Source: Deinococcus metalli (lineage in GTDB: Bacteria > Deinococcota > Deinococci > Deinococcales > Deinococcaceae). Taken from it: a stretch of DNA of 64,000 nt. Location of the stretch: contig NZ_JACHFK010000003.1 of NCBI RefSeq assembly GCF_014201805.1, forward strand, positions 62,001 through 126,000. Direction: 5' to 3'. The translations under genes and the position numbers were made by a program. Numbering within the stretch: position 1 is the first letter of the stretch; each line of letters begins with the position of its first letter. Below are positions 42,669 to 51,759 of the stretch, in pieces. The notes beneath the pieces were generated by a model. That model was not told the DNA's origin and did not search any database. It saw nothing but the letters and a program-made list of their open reading frames with translations.

Positions 42669-42697
42669 TTGACACCTCGGCCCGGCGCCACTAGGAT
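42669..42697 (+). promoter_or_regulatory. Promoter of tRNA-His
   Basis: Consensus TTGACA (42669-42674) and TAGGAT (42692-42697) are 17 bp apart, placing the start about 14 nt before the tRNA. It may also drive tRNA-Leu, for which no separate promoter is clear. Confidence 0.7.
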
Positions 42698-42717
42698 GTG
42701 TGGGCCTGCGAAGGCAT

Positions 42718-42795
<78 letters not shown>

Positions 42796-42802
42796 GTCCA
42801 TG

Positions 42803-42840
42803 CCGGCCTCGAGCATATGCCCGGGGCCGGTTCACTTTTG
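42803..42840 (+). terminator. Hairpin with T-rich tail between the two tRNAs
   Basis: CCGGCC (42803-42808) pairs with GGCCGG (42825-42830) around a loop containing GCATATGC, followed by TTCACTTTTG. It may only partly stop transcription, since tRNA-Leu follows within 27 bp. Confidence 0.6.
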
Positions 42841-42866
42841 ATGCAGAGGTGTTGGTTTACGGGCGT

Positions 42867-42952
<86 letters not shown>

Positions 42953-42957
42953 CAACG

Positions 42958-43000
42958 CACAGGGCGGCGCTGCTTCATGGGGTGCCGCCCTGTGTCGTCT
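42958..43000. terminator. Strong hairpin after tRNA-Leu
   Basis: CACAGGGCGGC (42958-42968) and GCCGCCCTGTG (42984-42994) form a perfect 11-bp stem followed by TCGTCT. It also faces the converging membrane-protein gene that ends at 43028. Confidence 0.75.
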
Positions 43001-43027
43001 GAAAGTCCGGACGTCGAACAGTCTGCT

Positions 43028-44692
43028 TTAAGCGCGCGCCGCGCCCGCACCTCTCGTCAGGAGCAGCGTGCCCGCGCCCCACGCGCCGCCGACCAGGGCC
43101 ACGCTCAGGGCCAGGGGCGGCTCGCCCAGCGTGGCCGCCACGGCGCTCAGGCCCAGCAGGGCGCCCACAGCGTCCGGCACAGGGAGGTTCAGGCGGCGGG
43201 CCAGCGTACGCCCGGCGTCGTAGGCGCTGACGCTCAGGCCCAGGGCGAGCAGCACGCCGGCCAGCGCGCATGCGACCAGGGCAGGCCCCAGCAGGCCCGC
43301 CACGGCCAGCAGGAACGCGGGGAGCAGCAGCGCGGAGAGCACCAGCACGCCCAGCGCCAGCGCCCGCACCGGCGCGTGCCGTTGCCGGCGGGCGAGCATG
43401 GGAGCCAGACCCGCCACGAACAGCAGCAGCAGCGCGCCGCCGGTCAGGGTGATGAACACCTGCGGCCACGCGGCGCTGCCGAGCCAGCCGAGCACCGGGC
43501 GGAACGCGGCGGCGGTCGCCATGCCGATGCCGTCCGGCGGGGCGGTCTGCACGGCCGTGGGGTCGCTCGGCACGCGGCCCAGCAGGGCGCTGACGTGCCC
43601 GGCCACCTGCGCGCCGGGCGTGCGGTGCACGTCGCCCAGCAGCGTGACGACCTCGCCGCCCACCCGGGCGCCGGGCCCCAGGTCGATGTTGCCGCCCACG
43701 GCGATCACGTTGCCCTCCACGGGACCCTGCACGGTCACGCTGCGCCCGAAGTGCACGTCGCCCCGCGCCGCGACGTCCGCCAGGGCGGGCAGGGTCAGCA
43801 GGGCGCTCACGGCGAAGGCGCCCGCGCCGGCCCACTGCATGGCGGGGCGGGGCCGCCATGTGACCAGCGCGGCCGTGAGCAGCAGCAGCGCCAGGCCCAG
43901 GCCCGCCAGCGGGGAGACCTGCGCGATCAGGGTCCGCAGCACCAGCGCGCCCGCCGCAAGGTTCGGCCACGCGGTCGTGACGGCCAGCAGCGTCAGCCCG
44001 ACCATCAGGGCCACGACCAGCGTCAGCGGCGCGGAGTTGCGCCGGTGCACCAGCGGCGACTGCCACGGCTGGGCCGTGAAGGCGGTCGCGGCCGGCGAGG
44101 GGGCAGAGAGCGGAGGCGGAGCCAGCGGCGACGGGGCGTCCTGTGCCCGCATCCTCGACAGCACACTGCCCGCCACGGACCGGGGCAGGGATGGAGGCGC
44201 CGCCAGCCGCGCGGCCCACGCCACGTCGGACGCGGTGGCCGCCGCGACGCTGCCGGGCAGGGGAGGGGCGCCCACGTGGCCCAGCAGGCCCGCGCCTTGA
44301 ATCTCGGTCAGGACGGCGGGCGCGACCGAGCGGGGTGGGGCGGGCGGGGCCAGCCGCGTGGCGAGCGCCACGGCCGACGCGACCTCGCCGGCCACGCTGC
44401 GCGGCAGGGGCGGGCGGGTCAGGCGGGCGGCCACGGCGATGTCGGCGGCCACGCCGGGCGCCACGGTCCCGGGTGGGTCGAGCGGCGGCAGGGCGCGCAG
44501 CAGCGCGGTGGCGTGGGCCAGGGCGCGGCGCTGGGCGTCCACGCCGACCTGATCCGGCAGGGCGTCCAGCGCCGAGCGGTCCTCTGGACCCAGGTCGCCG
44601 TCGGCCTCGCGGTGCAGCAGCTCTAGCGACAACACGTGCAGACGGGCGTCGCCGCCCGTGCCGTCTGCGCTGTCCCGACGCTCCACGCCCAT
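43028..44692 (-). CDS. Membrane protein with 23-residue tandem repeats and a bactofilin-like segment
   Basis: A 554-residue protein of no recognised family. Residues 15-60 resemble an anti-sigma-type helical start (LHVLSLELLHREADGDL). Residues 70-181 are five degenerate repeats of 23-25 residues of the form PPLPRSVAxxVAxxVAxAARL. Two transmembrane helices follow (about 225-290), then a short polar beta-rich stretch VEGNVIAVGGNIDLGPGAR near 330 resembling the rungs of bactofilin-like proteins, then about six more helices to the end. An AAGGAAA ribosome site precedes the ATG. Function unknown; a membrane scaffold is a guess. Confidence 0.68.
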   Translation of the reverse strand: MGVERRDSADGTGGDARLHVLSLELLHREADGDLGPEDRSALDALPDQVGVDAQRRALAHATALLRALPPLDPPGTVAPGVAADIAVAARLTRPPLPRSVAGEVASAVALATRLAPPAPPRSVAPAVLTEIQGAGLLGHVGAPPLPGSVAAATASDVAWAARLAAPPSLPRSVAGSVLSRMRAQDAPSPLAPPPLSAPSPAATAFTAQPWQSPLVHRRNSAPLTLVVALMVGLTLLAVTTAWPNLAAGALVLRTLIAQVSPLAGLGLALLLLTAALVTWRPRPAMQWAGAGAFAVSALLTLPALADVAARGDVHFGRSVTVQGPVEGNVIAVGGNIDLGPGARVGGEVVTLLGDVHRTPGAQVAGHVSALLGRVPSDPTAVQTAPPDGIGMATAAAFRPVLGWLGSAAWPQVFITLTGGALLLLFVAGLAPMLARRQRHAPVRALALGVLVLSALLLPAFLLAVAGLLGPALVACALAGVLLALGLSVSAYDAGRTLARRLNLPVPDAVGALLGLSAVAATLGEPPLALSVALVGGAWGAGTLLLTRGAGAARA

Positions 44693-44841
44693 ACGGTTTC
44701 CTTTACGTCAAAGCGTCACCGGGAGTTCCCGGCGGCTGTCTAGCCCGTCGCGCCCGTGTCCGGACGGCTCCCAGCATGGGCGGCGTTCCCTGACGCGCTC
44801 CTGTCCGGTGGTGTCTGCGGCCCGCTTCCCTGGACGCGGGC

Positions 44842-45321
44842 CTACCCGGCCCGGTAGTCGCCGCTCTTGCCGCCGGTCTTCGAGAGCAGGCGCACGCCCG
44901 TGATCTCGATGGCCTTGCTGGCCGCCTTGAGCATGTCGTACACGTTCAGGGCGGCCACCGTGGCGGCCGTCAGGGCCTCCATCTCCACGCCGGTGGGCGC
45001 CGTGGTGCGGACGGTCGCCTGCACCCGCACGCCCGCGTCCTCCAGCGTCACCTCGACGTCCGCGCCCGTCACGGGGATCGGGTGACACAGCAGGATCAGG
45101 TCGGCGGTGCGCTTGCTGCCGGCCAGGCCGCCCAGCCGGGCCACCACCAGCGGGTCGCCCTTGGGGTTCGTGCCGGCCGTGAGCGCCGCGCGGGCCTCCG
45201 GCGGCAGACGCACCCACGCCTCGGCGGTCGCGCTGCGGGTGGTGGGCGCCTTGTCCGTCACGTCCACCATGCGCGGCTGGCCGTCCCGGAAGTGCGTGAG
45301 TTCCGGCGCGGCGTCGGTCAT
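44842..45321 (-). CDS. moaC: Cyclic pyranopterin monophosphate synthase MoaC
   Basis: Second step of molybdenum-cofactor synthesis, converting 3',8-cyclo-7,8-dihydro-GTP to cyclic pyranopterin phosphate. The 159-residue protein carries [12 protein letters not shown] near 78, [20 protein letters not shown] near 112, and [19 protein letters not shown] near 137 with the essential lysines, all MoaC hallmarks. Its ATG overlaps the DUF177 stop by one base (TGATG), so the two are co-translated. No other moa gene is in the window. Confidence 0.95.
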   Translation of the reverse strand: MTDAAPELTHFRDGQPRMVDVTDKAPTTRSATAEAWVRLPPEARAALTAGTNPKGDPLVVARLGGLAGSKRTADLILLCHPIPVTGADVEVTLEDAGVRVQATVRTTAPTGVEMEALTAATVAALNVYDMLKAASKAIEITGVRLLSKTGGKSGDYRAG

Positions 45322-45923
45322 CAGTCCTCCGGGAGCTTCAGGTCCGCCAGGGACGCGAAGGGGGTCTGCTTGGCGTGCGCGCTGCCCTCCGGGATGCCCA
45401 GGTCGTCGTCGATTTCCTCGACCGGCACCTGCGCCATGTGCTCGCACGGCCCGTCGTTCAGGTCGTGGCCGCACACCTGGCACAGGCCCTTACACGCCGG
45501 GTCATGCAGCACGCTCAGCGGCGCGGCCAGGAGCGTCGTCTCGGCCAGGTACGCGCTGAGGTCCAGGTCCGGATTCCCGAAGACCAGCACCTCCTCGCCG
45601 GACTCGGCTTCCTCCAGGTACGGCGCGTCGGCCGACGGCTCGTAGCGCATCAGGGTGCCGAGCGTGATCTCCAGCGGCACGTCCACCGGGCGCAGGCAGC
45701 GGGCGCACTCCATGGTCAGGGTCGGCTCGAAGCTGCCCTGCAGGTACATCTCGTGGCCGTCCAGGGCGTTGACGTCCACGTCGTAGGGAGCGGGTTCCGC
45801 AAAGGTCAGGGTCTGCATCTGCCCGCCCTGCTCGTACCGGAGGTGATCCAGGGTGCCCTCGGCGTGCGCGTCCTCGGAGGCGCGCAGCAGGGAACCCAGA
45901 TGAATGTGGGGCGAATCGGTCAT
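45321..45923 (-). CDS. DUF177 (YceD-like) protein with CxxC motifs
   Basis: A 200-residue protein of the DUF177/YceD family, implicated in 23S rRNA metabolism. It shows the family CxxC pair ECARC near 91 and [17 protein letters not shown] near 143, probably binding zinc, with [19 protein letters not shown] between strands. In most bacteria YceD is followed by rpmF (ribosomal protein L32); here moaC follows instead, overlapping by one base. The ATG at 45923 lies 6 nt after TATCAT, a near-consensus -10 box, supporting a leaderless start ten codons inside the longest frame. Confidence 0.85.
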   Translation of the reverse strand: MTDSPHIHLGSLLRASEDAHAEGTLDHLRYEQGGQMQTLTFAEPAPYDVDVNALDGHEMYLQGSFEPTLTMECARCLRPVDVPLEITLGTLMRYEPSADAPYLEEAESGEEVLVFGNPDLDLSAYLAETTLLAAPLSVLHDPACKGLCQVCGHDLNDGPCEHMAQVPVEEIDDDLGIPEGSAHAKQTPFASLADLKLPED

Positions 45924-45983
45924 CTGGACATGATAGGACGCGCCCGGCACCATGACCGTGCCGGGCGCGGATTGAGGATGGGC

Positions 45984-47042
45984 TCAGACCAGTTCGACGA
46001 CGCTGGCGTCCGAGATGGTCAGCTTGTGCGTGCGCGGCATGGTGCGGTCACCGCGCACCTGCGCCCGCACACCGATCAGGCAGTCCTGCAGGCGGCGGTG
46101 CACGCTCTCCACGCTGGCGCCCTCGTCCAGCACCGAGTGCTCGACCTCGGCGTTGCGCACCACGCTGCCCTTGCCGATGCTGGTGAAGGGTCCGATGTAC
46201 GCGTCCTCGATCACCACGCCCTCGGCCAGCAGCACCGGCCCCACGATCTTGCTGTTCTTCACGCGCGCCGAGGGCGGCACCACCACGCGCCCGGTCAGCA
46301 CCGAGTCCTCGACCGTGCCGCGGATGTCGGTCTCGATGCGCTCCAGCAGCAGGCGGTTGGCGTCGAGCAGGTCCGCCGGGCGGCCGGTGTCCTTCCACCA
46401 GCCCCTGACCGGCTGCCCCACCACCGCGCGGCCGCGCTCGATCAGGCCCTGGATGCCGTCGGTGATCTCGTACTCGCCGCGCGCCGAGGGGGCCATGCCG
46501 TCGAGCACCGTGAAGATCTCCGGCGTGAAGCAGTACAGCCCGGCGACCGCCATGTTGCTGGGCGGGTTCTTGGGCTTCTCGACCAGGCGGGTGATGCGCT
46601 CGCCGTCCATCTCGGCCACCCCGAAGGACGACGGATCGGCCACCTCGACCAGCGCGATCAGCGCGGCCGGGCGCTCCTCCTGAAAGTGGTCCACGAAGGG
46701 CTTGGCGCCGAACTCGAAGAGGTTGTCGCCCAGGTACACGCAGAAGTCCGAGTCGGCCACCCACTCCCGGGCCGTGAGGACCGCGTGGCCCAGGCCGAGC
46801 TGTTCGTGCTGGTTGATCAGCGTGATCTCCACGCCGGTGACGTTGCGCAGGGCGTGCTGGATCTCCTCGCGCGTGATGTCCGACACGACCACGCCGATGT
46901 CGGTGATGCCGGCGTCCTGCAGGGTGCGGATGGCGTGGCGGATGATGGGCTGCCCGGCGACCCGCAGAACGGGCTTGGGACGCGTGAAGGTCAGGGGGCG
47001 CAGCCGCGTTCCCAGGCCTGCTGCAGGAATGATCGCTTTCAT
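45984..47042 (-). CDS. rmlA: Glucose-1-phosphate thymidylyltransferase, long RmlA type
   Basis: Makes dTDP-glucose for rhamnose and other surface sugars. The 352-residue protein has [18 protein letters not shown] at the N-terminus (nucleotide-binding loop GLGTRLRP), [10 protein letters not shown] (metal site) and [10 protein letters not shown] near 160, [13 protein letters not shown] near 215, and a C-terminal left-handed beta-helix of hexapeptide repeats from about 240. That extra domain marks the StrD-like long subgroup, and UTP or other sugar specificity cannot be excluded. TACACT precedes the ATG by 6 nt. Confidence 0.88.
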   Translation of the reverse strand: MKAIIPAAGLGTRLRPLTFTRPKPVLRVAGQPIIRHAIRTLQDAGITDIGVVVSDITREEIQHALRNVTGVEITLINQHEQLGLGHAVLTAREWVADSDFCVYLGDNLFEFGAKPFVDHFQEERPAALIALVEVADPSSFGVAEMDGERITRLVEKPKNPPSNMAVAGLYCFTPEIFTVLDGMAPSARGEYEITDGIQGLIERGRAVVGQPVRGWWKDTGRPADLLDANRLLLERIETDIRGTVEDSVLTGRVVVPPSARVKNSKIVGPVLLAEGVVIEDAYIGPFTSIGKGSVVRNAEVEHSVLDEGASVESVHRRLQDCLIGVRAQVRGDRTMPRTHKLTISDASVVELV

Positions 47043-47175
47043 GCCGCGAGTGTAGTGGACAGGCCCTGACAATGTGCTTAATCCCCCCGCTCCGGCTGAC
47101 CGAGCGTGCAGAAAGTCACAAGGGAACGCCCTGCCCCCTCACCGCGTTCTCGTGCCTGCCTGCTGAGATGGACGC

Positions 47176-47493
47176 ATGAGTGACCACACCCCGGAGATCA
47201 CCCTGCGCGGCGCGTGGAGAGGACAGCCGGGCGATCCGGACCGCGTGTTCCACGGCACGGTCGTGCACTCCGACCACCCGGACTCGCCCGTCGGCGGACC
47301 CTGCCGCGTGACCTACGAGGCCAGCCTCCAGCGTGTGACAGCGCCCGGCGACCACGGCCGCTACGTGCTGCACATCGGAGACACGGAGCGCGGGATCGTC
47401 CTCGCCCGCTTCACCAGCGCCGCGGCCTCCAGCGCGCATGCCCACGACGAGGCGCTCGACGACGACTGGTACGCCCTGCCGGCCCACACCTGA
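47176..47493 (+). CDS. Hypothetical protein, 105 residues
   Basis: A small soluble protein with no recognised family. It begins MSDHTPEITLRGAWRGQPG, contains FHGTVVHSDHPDSPVGGP and a beta-rich GRYVLHIGDTERGIVLARF, and ends in an acidic stretch DEALDDDWYALP. No signal peptide or membrane segment is present. TGAGAT lies 6 nt before the ATG. G+C-rich codon use matches the neighbours, supporting coding, but function is unknown. Confidence 0.62.
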   Translation: MSDHTPEITLRGAWRGQPGDPDRVFHGTVVHSDHPDSPVGGPCRVTYEASLQRVTAPGDHGRYVLHIGDTERGIVLARFTSAAASSAHAHDEALDDDWYALPAHT

Positions 47494-47571
47494 CCGGAGC
47501 GCGGCCCGGGTCTGAAGTCCGTCTGAACGTCCGTCGCACGTCCGGCCCCCCGCCGCGTGACACGCTCGGGT

Positions 47572-47901
47572 ATGGACAACCAACAGCTGCTGGAGTGTAT
47601 CGACGCGTGTCTGGCCTGCGTGGATGCCTGTGAACGCTGCGCGGCGGCGTGCCTGGACGAGCCGGACATCGCGATGATGCGCGAGTGTATCCGCCTGGAC
47701 CGCGACTGCGCCGACGTGTGCGCCGTGACGGCCCGCCTGCTGATGCGCGACAGCGCCCTGCACGCGGCGGCCTGTGCGCTGTGCGCAGACGCCTGCGCGG
47801 CCTGCGCCGCCGAGTGCGGCAAGCACGACCATGACCACTGCCAGGCGTGCGCCGCCGCGTGTCGCCGCTGCGAGAGCGCGTGCCGCGCCCTGGCGGCGTA
47901 G
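47572..47901 (+). CDS. Cys-rich four-helix-bundle protein, copper-storage (Csp) type
   Basis: A 109-residue protein with fourteen or more cysteines, mostly as CxxxC pairs on helix faces (CIDACLACVDACERCAAAC, ADVCAVTA, CALCADACAACAAEC, CQACAAACRRCESAC). This spacing defines the DUF326/Csp family, whose tubes bind many Cu(I) ions. A histidine-rich KHDHDH stretch precedes the last helix. No signal peptide is present, so it would be the cytosolic type (Csp3-like). The ATG at 47572 is preferred since the first helix begins there. Metal identity is inferred from the family. Confidence 0.88.
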   Translation: MDNQQLLECIDACLACVDACERCAAACLDEPDIAMMRECIRLDRDCADVCAVTARLLMRDSALHAAACALCADACAACAAECGKHDHDHCQACAAACRRCESACRALAA

Positions 47902-47908
47902 TCAGCGC

Positions 47909-48571
47909 CTAGATCAGCTGGATTTCCATGGCCCGCAGCACGGCGCGGGTGCGGTCGCGCACGCCCATCTTCGACAGGATGTTCGACACGTACCCCTTGA
48001 TCGTGCCCTCGGTGGTCGTGATCAGTGCCGCGATCTCGCGGTTCGAGTAGCCGCCGGCCATCAGGCGCAGCACCTCGCGTTCCCGCTCGGTCAGGGCCAC
48101 GTGGTCTTCGAGGCGGGGCGCGGCCGGCGCGTCGGGACCGCGTCCACGGCCGGTCGAGACGGGCTGGAGCCAGCGGCCCCCGGCGGCCACCGTGCGGATC
48201 GCACCAAGCAGCACCTCCAGCGACACGTCCTTGAGCAGGTACCCGCGCGCGCCGGCCTCCACGCCGTGGATGAGCAGGTCGTCGTCGTCGAAGGTCGTGA
48301 GGATCAGGGTGGGCGGCAGGGTGCCCTGGGCGGACAGCGCGCGCAGTACGCCCAGGCCGTCCAGGTGCGGCATGCGGTAGTCCAGCAGCAACACGTCCGG
48401 CCGCACCGCCGGCACCAGCGTCAGCGCCTGCACGCCGTCCTCGGCCTCCGCGACCACGTGCATGTCGGGCGACAGGCCCAGCATGGAGCGCAGGCCCTGG
48501 CGTACCAGCGTCTGGTCCTCCACCACGCACACCCGGATCGCGCCCGGCACGGCCGCGTCGCCGGCCGTCAT
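47909..48571 (-). CDS. NarL/LuxR-family response regulator
   Basis: A 220-residue two-domain regulator. The receiver domain (12-130) has the acidic pair VVEDQ near 17-19, the phospho-accepting Asp64 in LLLDYRMP, and the conserved lysine in ARGYLLKDVS. The LuxR-type helix-turn-helix is at about 155-215 (LTEREREVLRLMAGGYSNRE). Its ATG overlaps the stop of the histidine kinase by four bases, so the pair is one system. Targets are unknown; the signal may concern the envelope or metals given the neighbours. Confidence 0.93.
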   Translation of the reverse strand: MTAGDAAVPGAIRVCVVEDQTLVRQGLRSMLGLSPDMHVVAEAEDGVQALTLVPAVRPDVLLLDYRMPHLDGLGVLRALSAQGTLPPTLILTTFDDDDLLIHGVEAGARGYLLKDVSLEVLLGAIRTVAAGGRWLQPVSTGRGRGPDAPAAPRLEDHVALTEREREVLRLMAGGYSNREIAALITTTEGTIKGYVSNILSKMGVRDRTRAVLRAMEIQLI

Positions 48572-49788
48572 GCCAGCCCCCCGGCGGGCAGGGCCACATG
48601 CAGCAGGACGCCCTGCCCGGTCGGCGTCTGCACGTCCAGGCTGCCGCCCAGGCCCTCCAGGCGCTCGCGCATGCCGTTCAGGCCGCAGCCGAAGCGCAGG
48701 GTGGACACGCCGGGTCCGTCGTCCTGCGCCCGCAGCCGGATCAGCGGTCCGTCGCGCCACACCTCCAGCCACAGCTGGGTGGCCCGCGCGTGCCGCGCCG
48801 CGTTCGTGACGATCTCCTGCGCGCAGCGCAGCAGCACCCGCGCCGTGACCGGGCAGTCCAGCCGGACGTCCGGCGGCAGCGTCACGTGCACCGTCAGGGC
48901 CGTGCCGCGCGTCAGGGCGCGCAGTTCGAGCGGGAAGTCGCACGACGACGCGTCGCGCATGCCGCGCACGGCCGTGCGCACGTCGTCCAGCAGCTCGTGC
49001 GCCACCCCCTGCGCCGTGTGCACGTGTTCGCGCGCCGGGCCGTCCGGCAGCAGGTGGTGCGCCACCTGCAGGTGCATGCCCAGGCCCGTCAGGTGGTGCC
49101 CCAGCAGGTCGTGCAGTTCCCGCGAGATCTGCAGCCGCTCGGCGGACCGGCTCGCCTCGGCCAGCAGGGCGCGCGTGGCGTGCAGTTCCTCGACCACCAC
49201 CGCCAGCCGCCGCCGCGCGCGGATCTCGCGCATGGCGGTGCGGACGGTCATGATCGCCATGACCTGGAAGCACACGTAGCCGGTCGTGAAGGCCCACGCG
49301 TCCAGGTTGTGCCAGTGCGTGAGCAGCACCCACAGCAGCAGGCCGCTCTGTCCTGCCACCCACAGCAGGGCCTGCCGGAAGGGCAGCAGCAGGCCCACCT
49401 GCGACGCCACCGCGATCAGCAGGCCAGCCTGCACGCTGCTGCCGTTCAGCAGCGCGTTGGCGACCAGCGCCAGCACCGACTGCGCCAGCAGCAGGCCCAG
49501 CACCGCCCGCCTCGGCCGGCGGGCGATCACGTGCAGCGTGAGCAGTGTGGTGCCCAGGAACGCCAGGTTCGCCACGCCCCACCACTGCACCTGCCACAGC
49601 GCCAGGTGGTCGCGCACCGGTTCGACGAGCAGCGAGTGCAGCGACAGCGCCGCCCACGTGACCACGGTGGTGATCCGCACGCTGCCCCGGATCTCGGCGG
49701 CCGCGTCCGGGGCCGGCGGAGACAGCGCGGGCGCGGCGCGCGGCGACTCGGGGACCGGGGACAGGGTGGGGACGGGCAGGACAGTCAT
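48568..49788 (-). CDS. Sensor histidine kinase, NarL-type (HisKA_3)
   Basis: A 406-residue membrane kinase. Six hydrophobic segments lie between about residues 38 and 175, with no large outer sensor loop. The HisKA_3 dimerisation domain has the phospho-accepting histidine in QISRELHDLLGHHLTGLG near 228, and the ATPase domain shows the N box CAQEIVTNAARHARA, and G box GLNGMRERLEGLGG. All expected residues are present. The signal is probably sensed in or at the membrane. A CGAGGAATCGACC ribosome site precedes the ATG. It is coupled to the downstream response regulator. Confidence 0.93.
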   Translation of the reverse strand: MTVLPVPTLSPVPESPRAAPALSPPAPDAAAEIRGSVRITTVVTWAALSLHSLLVEPVRDHLALWQVQWWGVANLAFLGTTLLTLHVIARRPRRAVLGLLLAQSVLALVANALLNGSSVQAGLLIAVASQVGLLLPFRQALLWVAGQSGLLLWVLLTHWHNLDAWAFTTGYVCFQVMAIMTVRTAMREIRARRRLAVVVEELHATRALLAEASRSAERLQISRELHDLLGHHLTGLGMHLQVAHHLLPDGPAREHVHTAQGVAHELLDDVRTAVRGMRDASSCDFPLELRALTRGTALTVHVTLPPDVRLDCPVTARVLLRCAQEIVTNAARHARATQLWLEVWRDGPLIRLRAQDDGPGVSTLRFGCGLNGMRERLEGLGGSLDVQTPTGQGVLLHVALPAGGLA

Positions 49789-49901
49789 GGTCGATTCCTC
49801 GGGGAAAGCGAGCAGGCGTCTGGAGCGGGGGCTGTGGCGGCGGTCGGTGCGCCGTCAGTGTACGGGAAGGTCCGGGCGTGTCCGGACACGCCCGGGCCGC
49901 T

Positions 49902-50984
49902 TCACTTGCAGCCGCTGCGCCACCAGCGCACGTCGCCGGTGTCCAGGGCGAAGGTGCTCAGGCGGTCCCCGAAGGCCAGCGCCGCGTGGCCCATCTGGTC
50001 GTCGCCGTCCGCGACCGTGTACGACACGCTGCCGTTCACGCCCCTGACGTCGGCCCCGAAGGTCAGCGTGACGCTGCTGCCGCCGTCGCGCTCGTACCAC
50101 AGGTACATCATCCAGCTGCCCAGCGTCGTGCTCGACCAGCGGATCAGGTCGCGGTTCGGGGTGTACCACCGGTTCTCGTCGTTCACATCCGGCAGCGAGC
50201 CCACGTACAGCCCGTCGCGCGAGTTCGAGCCCAGCTGCACGTAGATTTCCGGATCGCCGCGCACCCACGGTTCATGGTCGTCGCGTACGTACAGCGAGCT
50301 CAGGCGCTCCCAGCTGTCGCAGGCCTGCGCGCTCAGCCCCGGGCTCGACGGTACTGTGCCTGACGGTACTGGGCTCGGCGGCGCTGCACCGGCGTGGACG
50401 TCGATGGGGATCATCACGTGGCCCTGAGCGTCCACGCGCTCGTTCACGCCGACCACGACCACGGCCTCGCTGGGCGCCGTCCGGCCGTCCAGCACGTGGC
50501 GTCCACCCTGCGCGTCGTACGCGACGACCGGCGCGAACTCGTCCCCGCCCTGCGGCGCGACCGCCACCAGTGGCACGTGGGTGGCGGCGTCCCACGCCGG
50601 GCCGCGTACCGCCACCTGAAGATTCCGGACGCTTCCGGTCACGGTGCCCAGCGGGTGGAGGGTCTCGCCGGGACCGCTGGCGAGCAGGCTCTCCACGGTG
50701 CCGCCGCCGAGCGGCGCGCGGGCCAGGGCGGCGTACAGCGTCTCGCGGTCGCCGTCGAAGCGGGCGTCGGTCTGCTGGAGGATGGTGGCGCGCAATTCCG
50801 GGCTCTGGAGGTGGCGCGCGAGGTCCTGTGCGAAGGCGTCGAGCGCTGCATTGACCTGCGCGTCGGCGGCGCTGACGGCCGGGGTGCCGGCGGTGGCTGC
50901 AGTCTGCGGCGTCTGCCCGCAGGCGCTCAGGGCGAGGGTGACGGCCAGGAGGGCAGCGGGGACGGCGCGGGTGATGACGGTCAT
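49902..50984 (-). CDS. Secreted lipoprotein, DUF3103-like
   Basis: A 360-residue exported protein with a lipoprotein signal ending LALSACG (cysteine about residue 22). The mature N-terminal half has LDAFAQDLARHLQSPELR and TLYAALARAPLGG, resembling DUF3103 proteins found in vibrios and Deinococcus. The C-terminal half is a beta-rich domain with LGSNSRDGLYVGSLPDV and WMMYLWYERDGGSS. No catalytic motif is visible. A GGGAGG ribosome site precedes the ATG. It lies 64 bp from the phospholipase gene on the same strand. Confidence 0.7.
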   Translation of the reverse strand: MTVITRAVPAALLAVTLALSACGQTPQTAATAGTPAVSAADAQVNAALDAFAQDLARHLQSPELRATILQQTDARFDGDRETLYAALARAPLGGGTVESLLASGPGETLHPLGTVTGSVRNLQVAVRGPAWDAATHVPLVAVAPQGGDEFAPVVAYDAQGGRHVLDGRTAPSEAVVVVGVNERVDAQGHVMIPIDVHAGAAPPSPVPSGTVPSSPGLSAQACDSWERLSSLYVRDDHEPWVRGDPEIYVQLGSNSRDGLYVGSLPDVNDENRWYTPNRDLIRWSSTTLGSWMMYLWYERDGGSSVTLTFGADVRGVNGSVSYTVADGDDQMGHAALAFGDRLSTFALDTGDVRWWRSGCK

Positions 50985-51048
50985 GGCGGGCCTCCGTGGG
51001 GGGAGCGGTGACGGCGCGGAGCGCGGGTCCGGTCAGGGCCAGCCGGGG

Positions 51049-51759
51049 TCAGTAGTACGAGGACTTGCCGCCGAAGTACACGGCGGTGTAGAAGGCCTGG
51101 GCCGCCACGTAGCAGAAGGGCTTGCGCCAGCCGAGGGTGTCGCACACCTGCTGCATGTGCTGCTTGAACTGGCCGTCCACCCAGTGGCGGTCGGTCTCGT
51201 TCATGCGCGAGGAGTAGAAGCGGGCGTTGCGGTACCCGAAGTCGTGCTGGACGCACGGCCACAGGAACTCGTCGCTCCAGCCGGTGTAGCCGGACGGACC
51301 GCTGCACCCGTCGTTGCTCCAGTTGAAGCGCGGGAAGGCGCTCCGCAGGGTCGAGTACCGGCTGCGGAAGGTGTCGGTGGACGCGATGATCGTGTAGGTG
51401 GTCACCGCGTAGGGGGCGGCCTGCGCGCCGAGCCGGGCACTGTCCGCTGCGGCGGTCAGCGGGCGGGGCTGGAGGCCCTCCTGCAGATCCGCCTGCAGGG
51501 TCCGCACGAGCTGGTCGAGGTCGAGCGCCTGCCCGTGGTCGTCCACCGGTGCGGGCACCCGGCCGGCCCGCACGTCGTCGCGCAGGCCCTGCATCTCCGC
51601 GATGCGGGCGCGCAGCGCGGCCAGCTGGGCGTCGTCGAGGTTGGTCGTGGCCGCCGGGGCGGACGCTGCGGGCGCGGTGGCCTGCGGCGTGGCCGCCTGC
51701 TGGCCGCAGGACGCGAGGGCGAGGGTGCCGAGCAGCAGGACGAGTCGGGGTGCGGTCAT
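51049..51759 (-). CDS. Secreted prokaryotic phospholipase A2-type lipoprotein
   Basis: A 236-residue protein with a lipoprotein signal (LLGTLALASCGQQ). After an Ala/Pro linker and a helical spacer, residues 130-236 form a phospholipase A2 fold: FNWSNDGCSGPSGYTGW near 146 and WPCVQHDFGYRNARF near 168, where His-Asp is the catalytic pair and the cysteines are set for disulfides. It would release fatty acids from sn-2 positions outside the membrane. AGGAGG precedes the ATG, and a perfect hairpin lies in the leader at 51779-51794. Substrate and purpose are unknown. Confidence 0.85.
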   Translation of the reverse strand: MTAPRLVLLLGTLALASCGQQAATPQATAPAASAPAATTNLDDAQLAALRARIAEMQGLRDDVRAGRVPAPVDDHGQALDLDQLVRTLQADLQEGLQPRPLTAAADSARLGAQAAPYAVTTYTIIASTDTFRSRYSTLRSAFPRFNWSNDGCSGPSGYTGWSDEFLWPCVQHDFGYRNARFYSSRMNETDRHWVDGQFKQHMQQVCDTLGWRKPFCYVAAQAFYTAVYFGGKSSYY

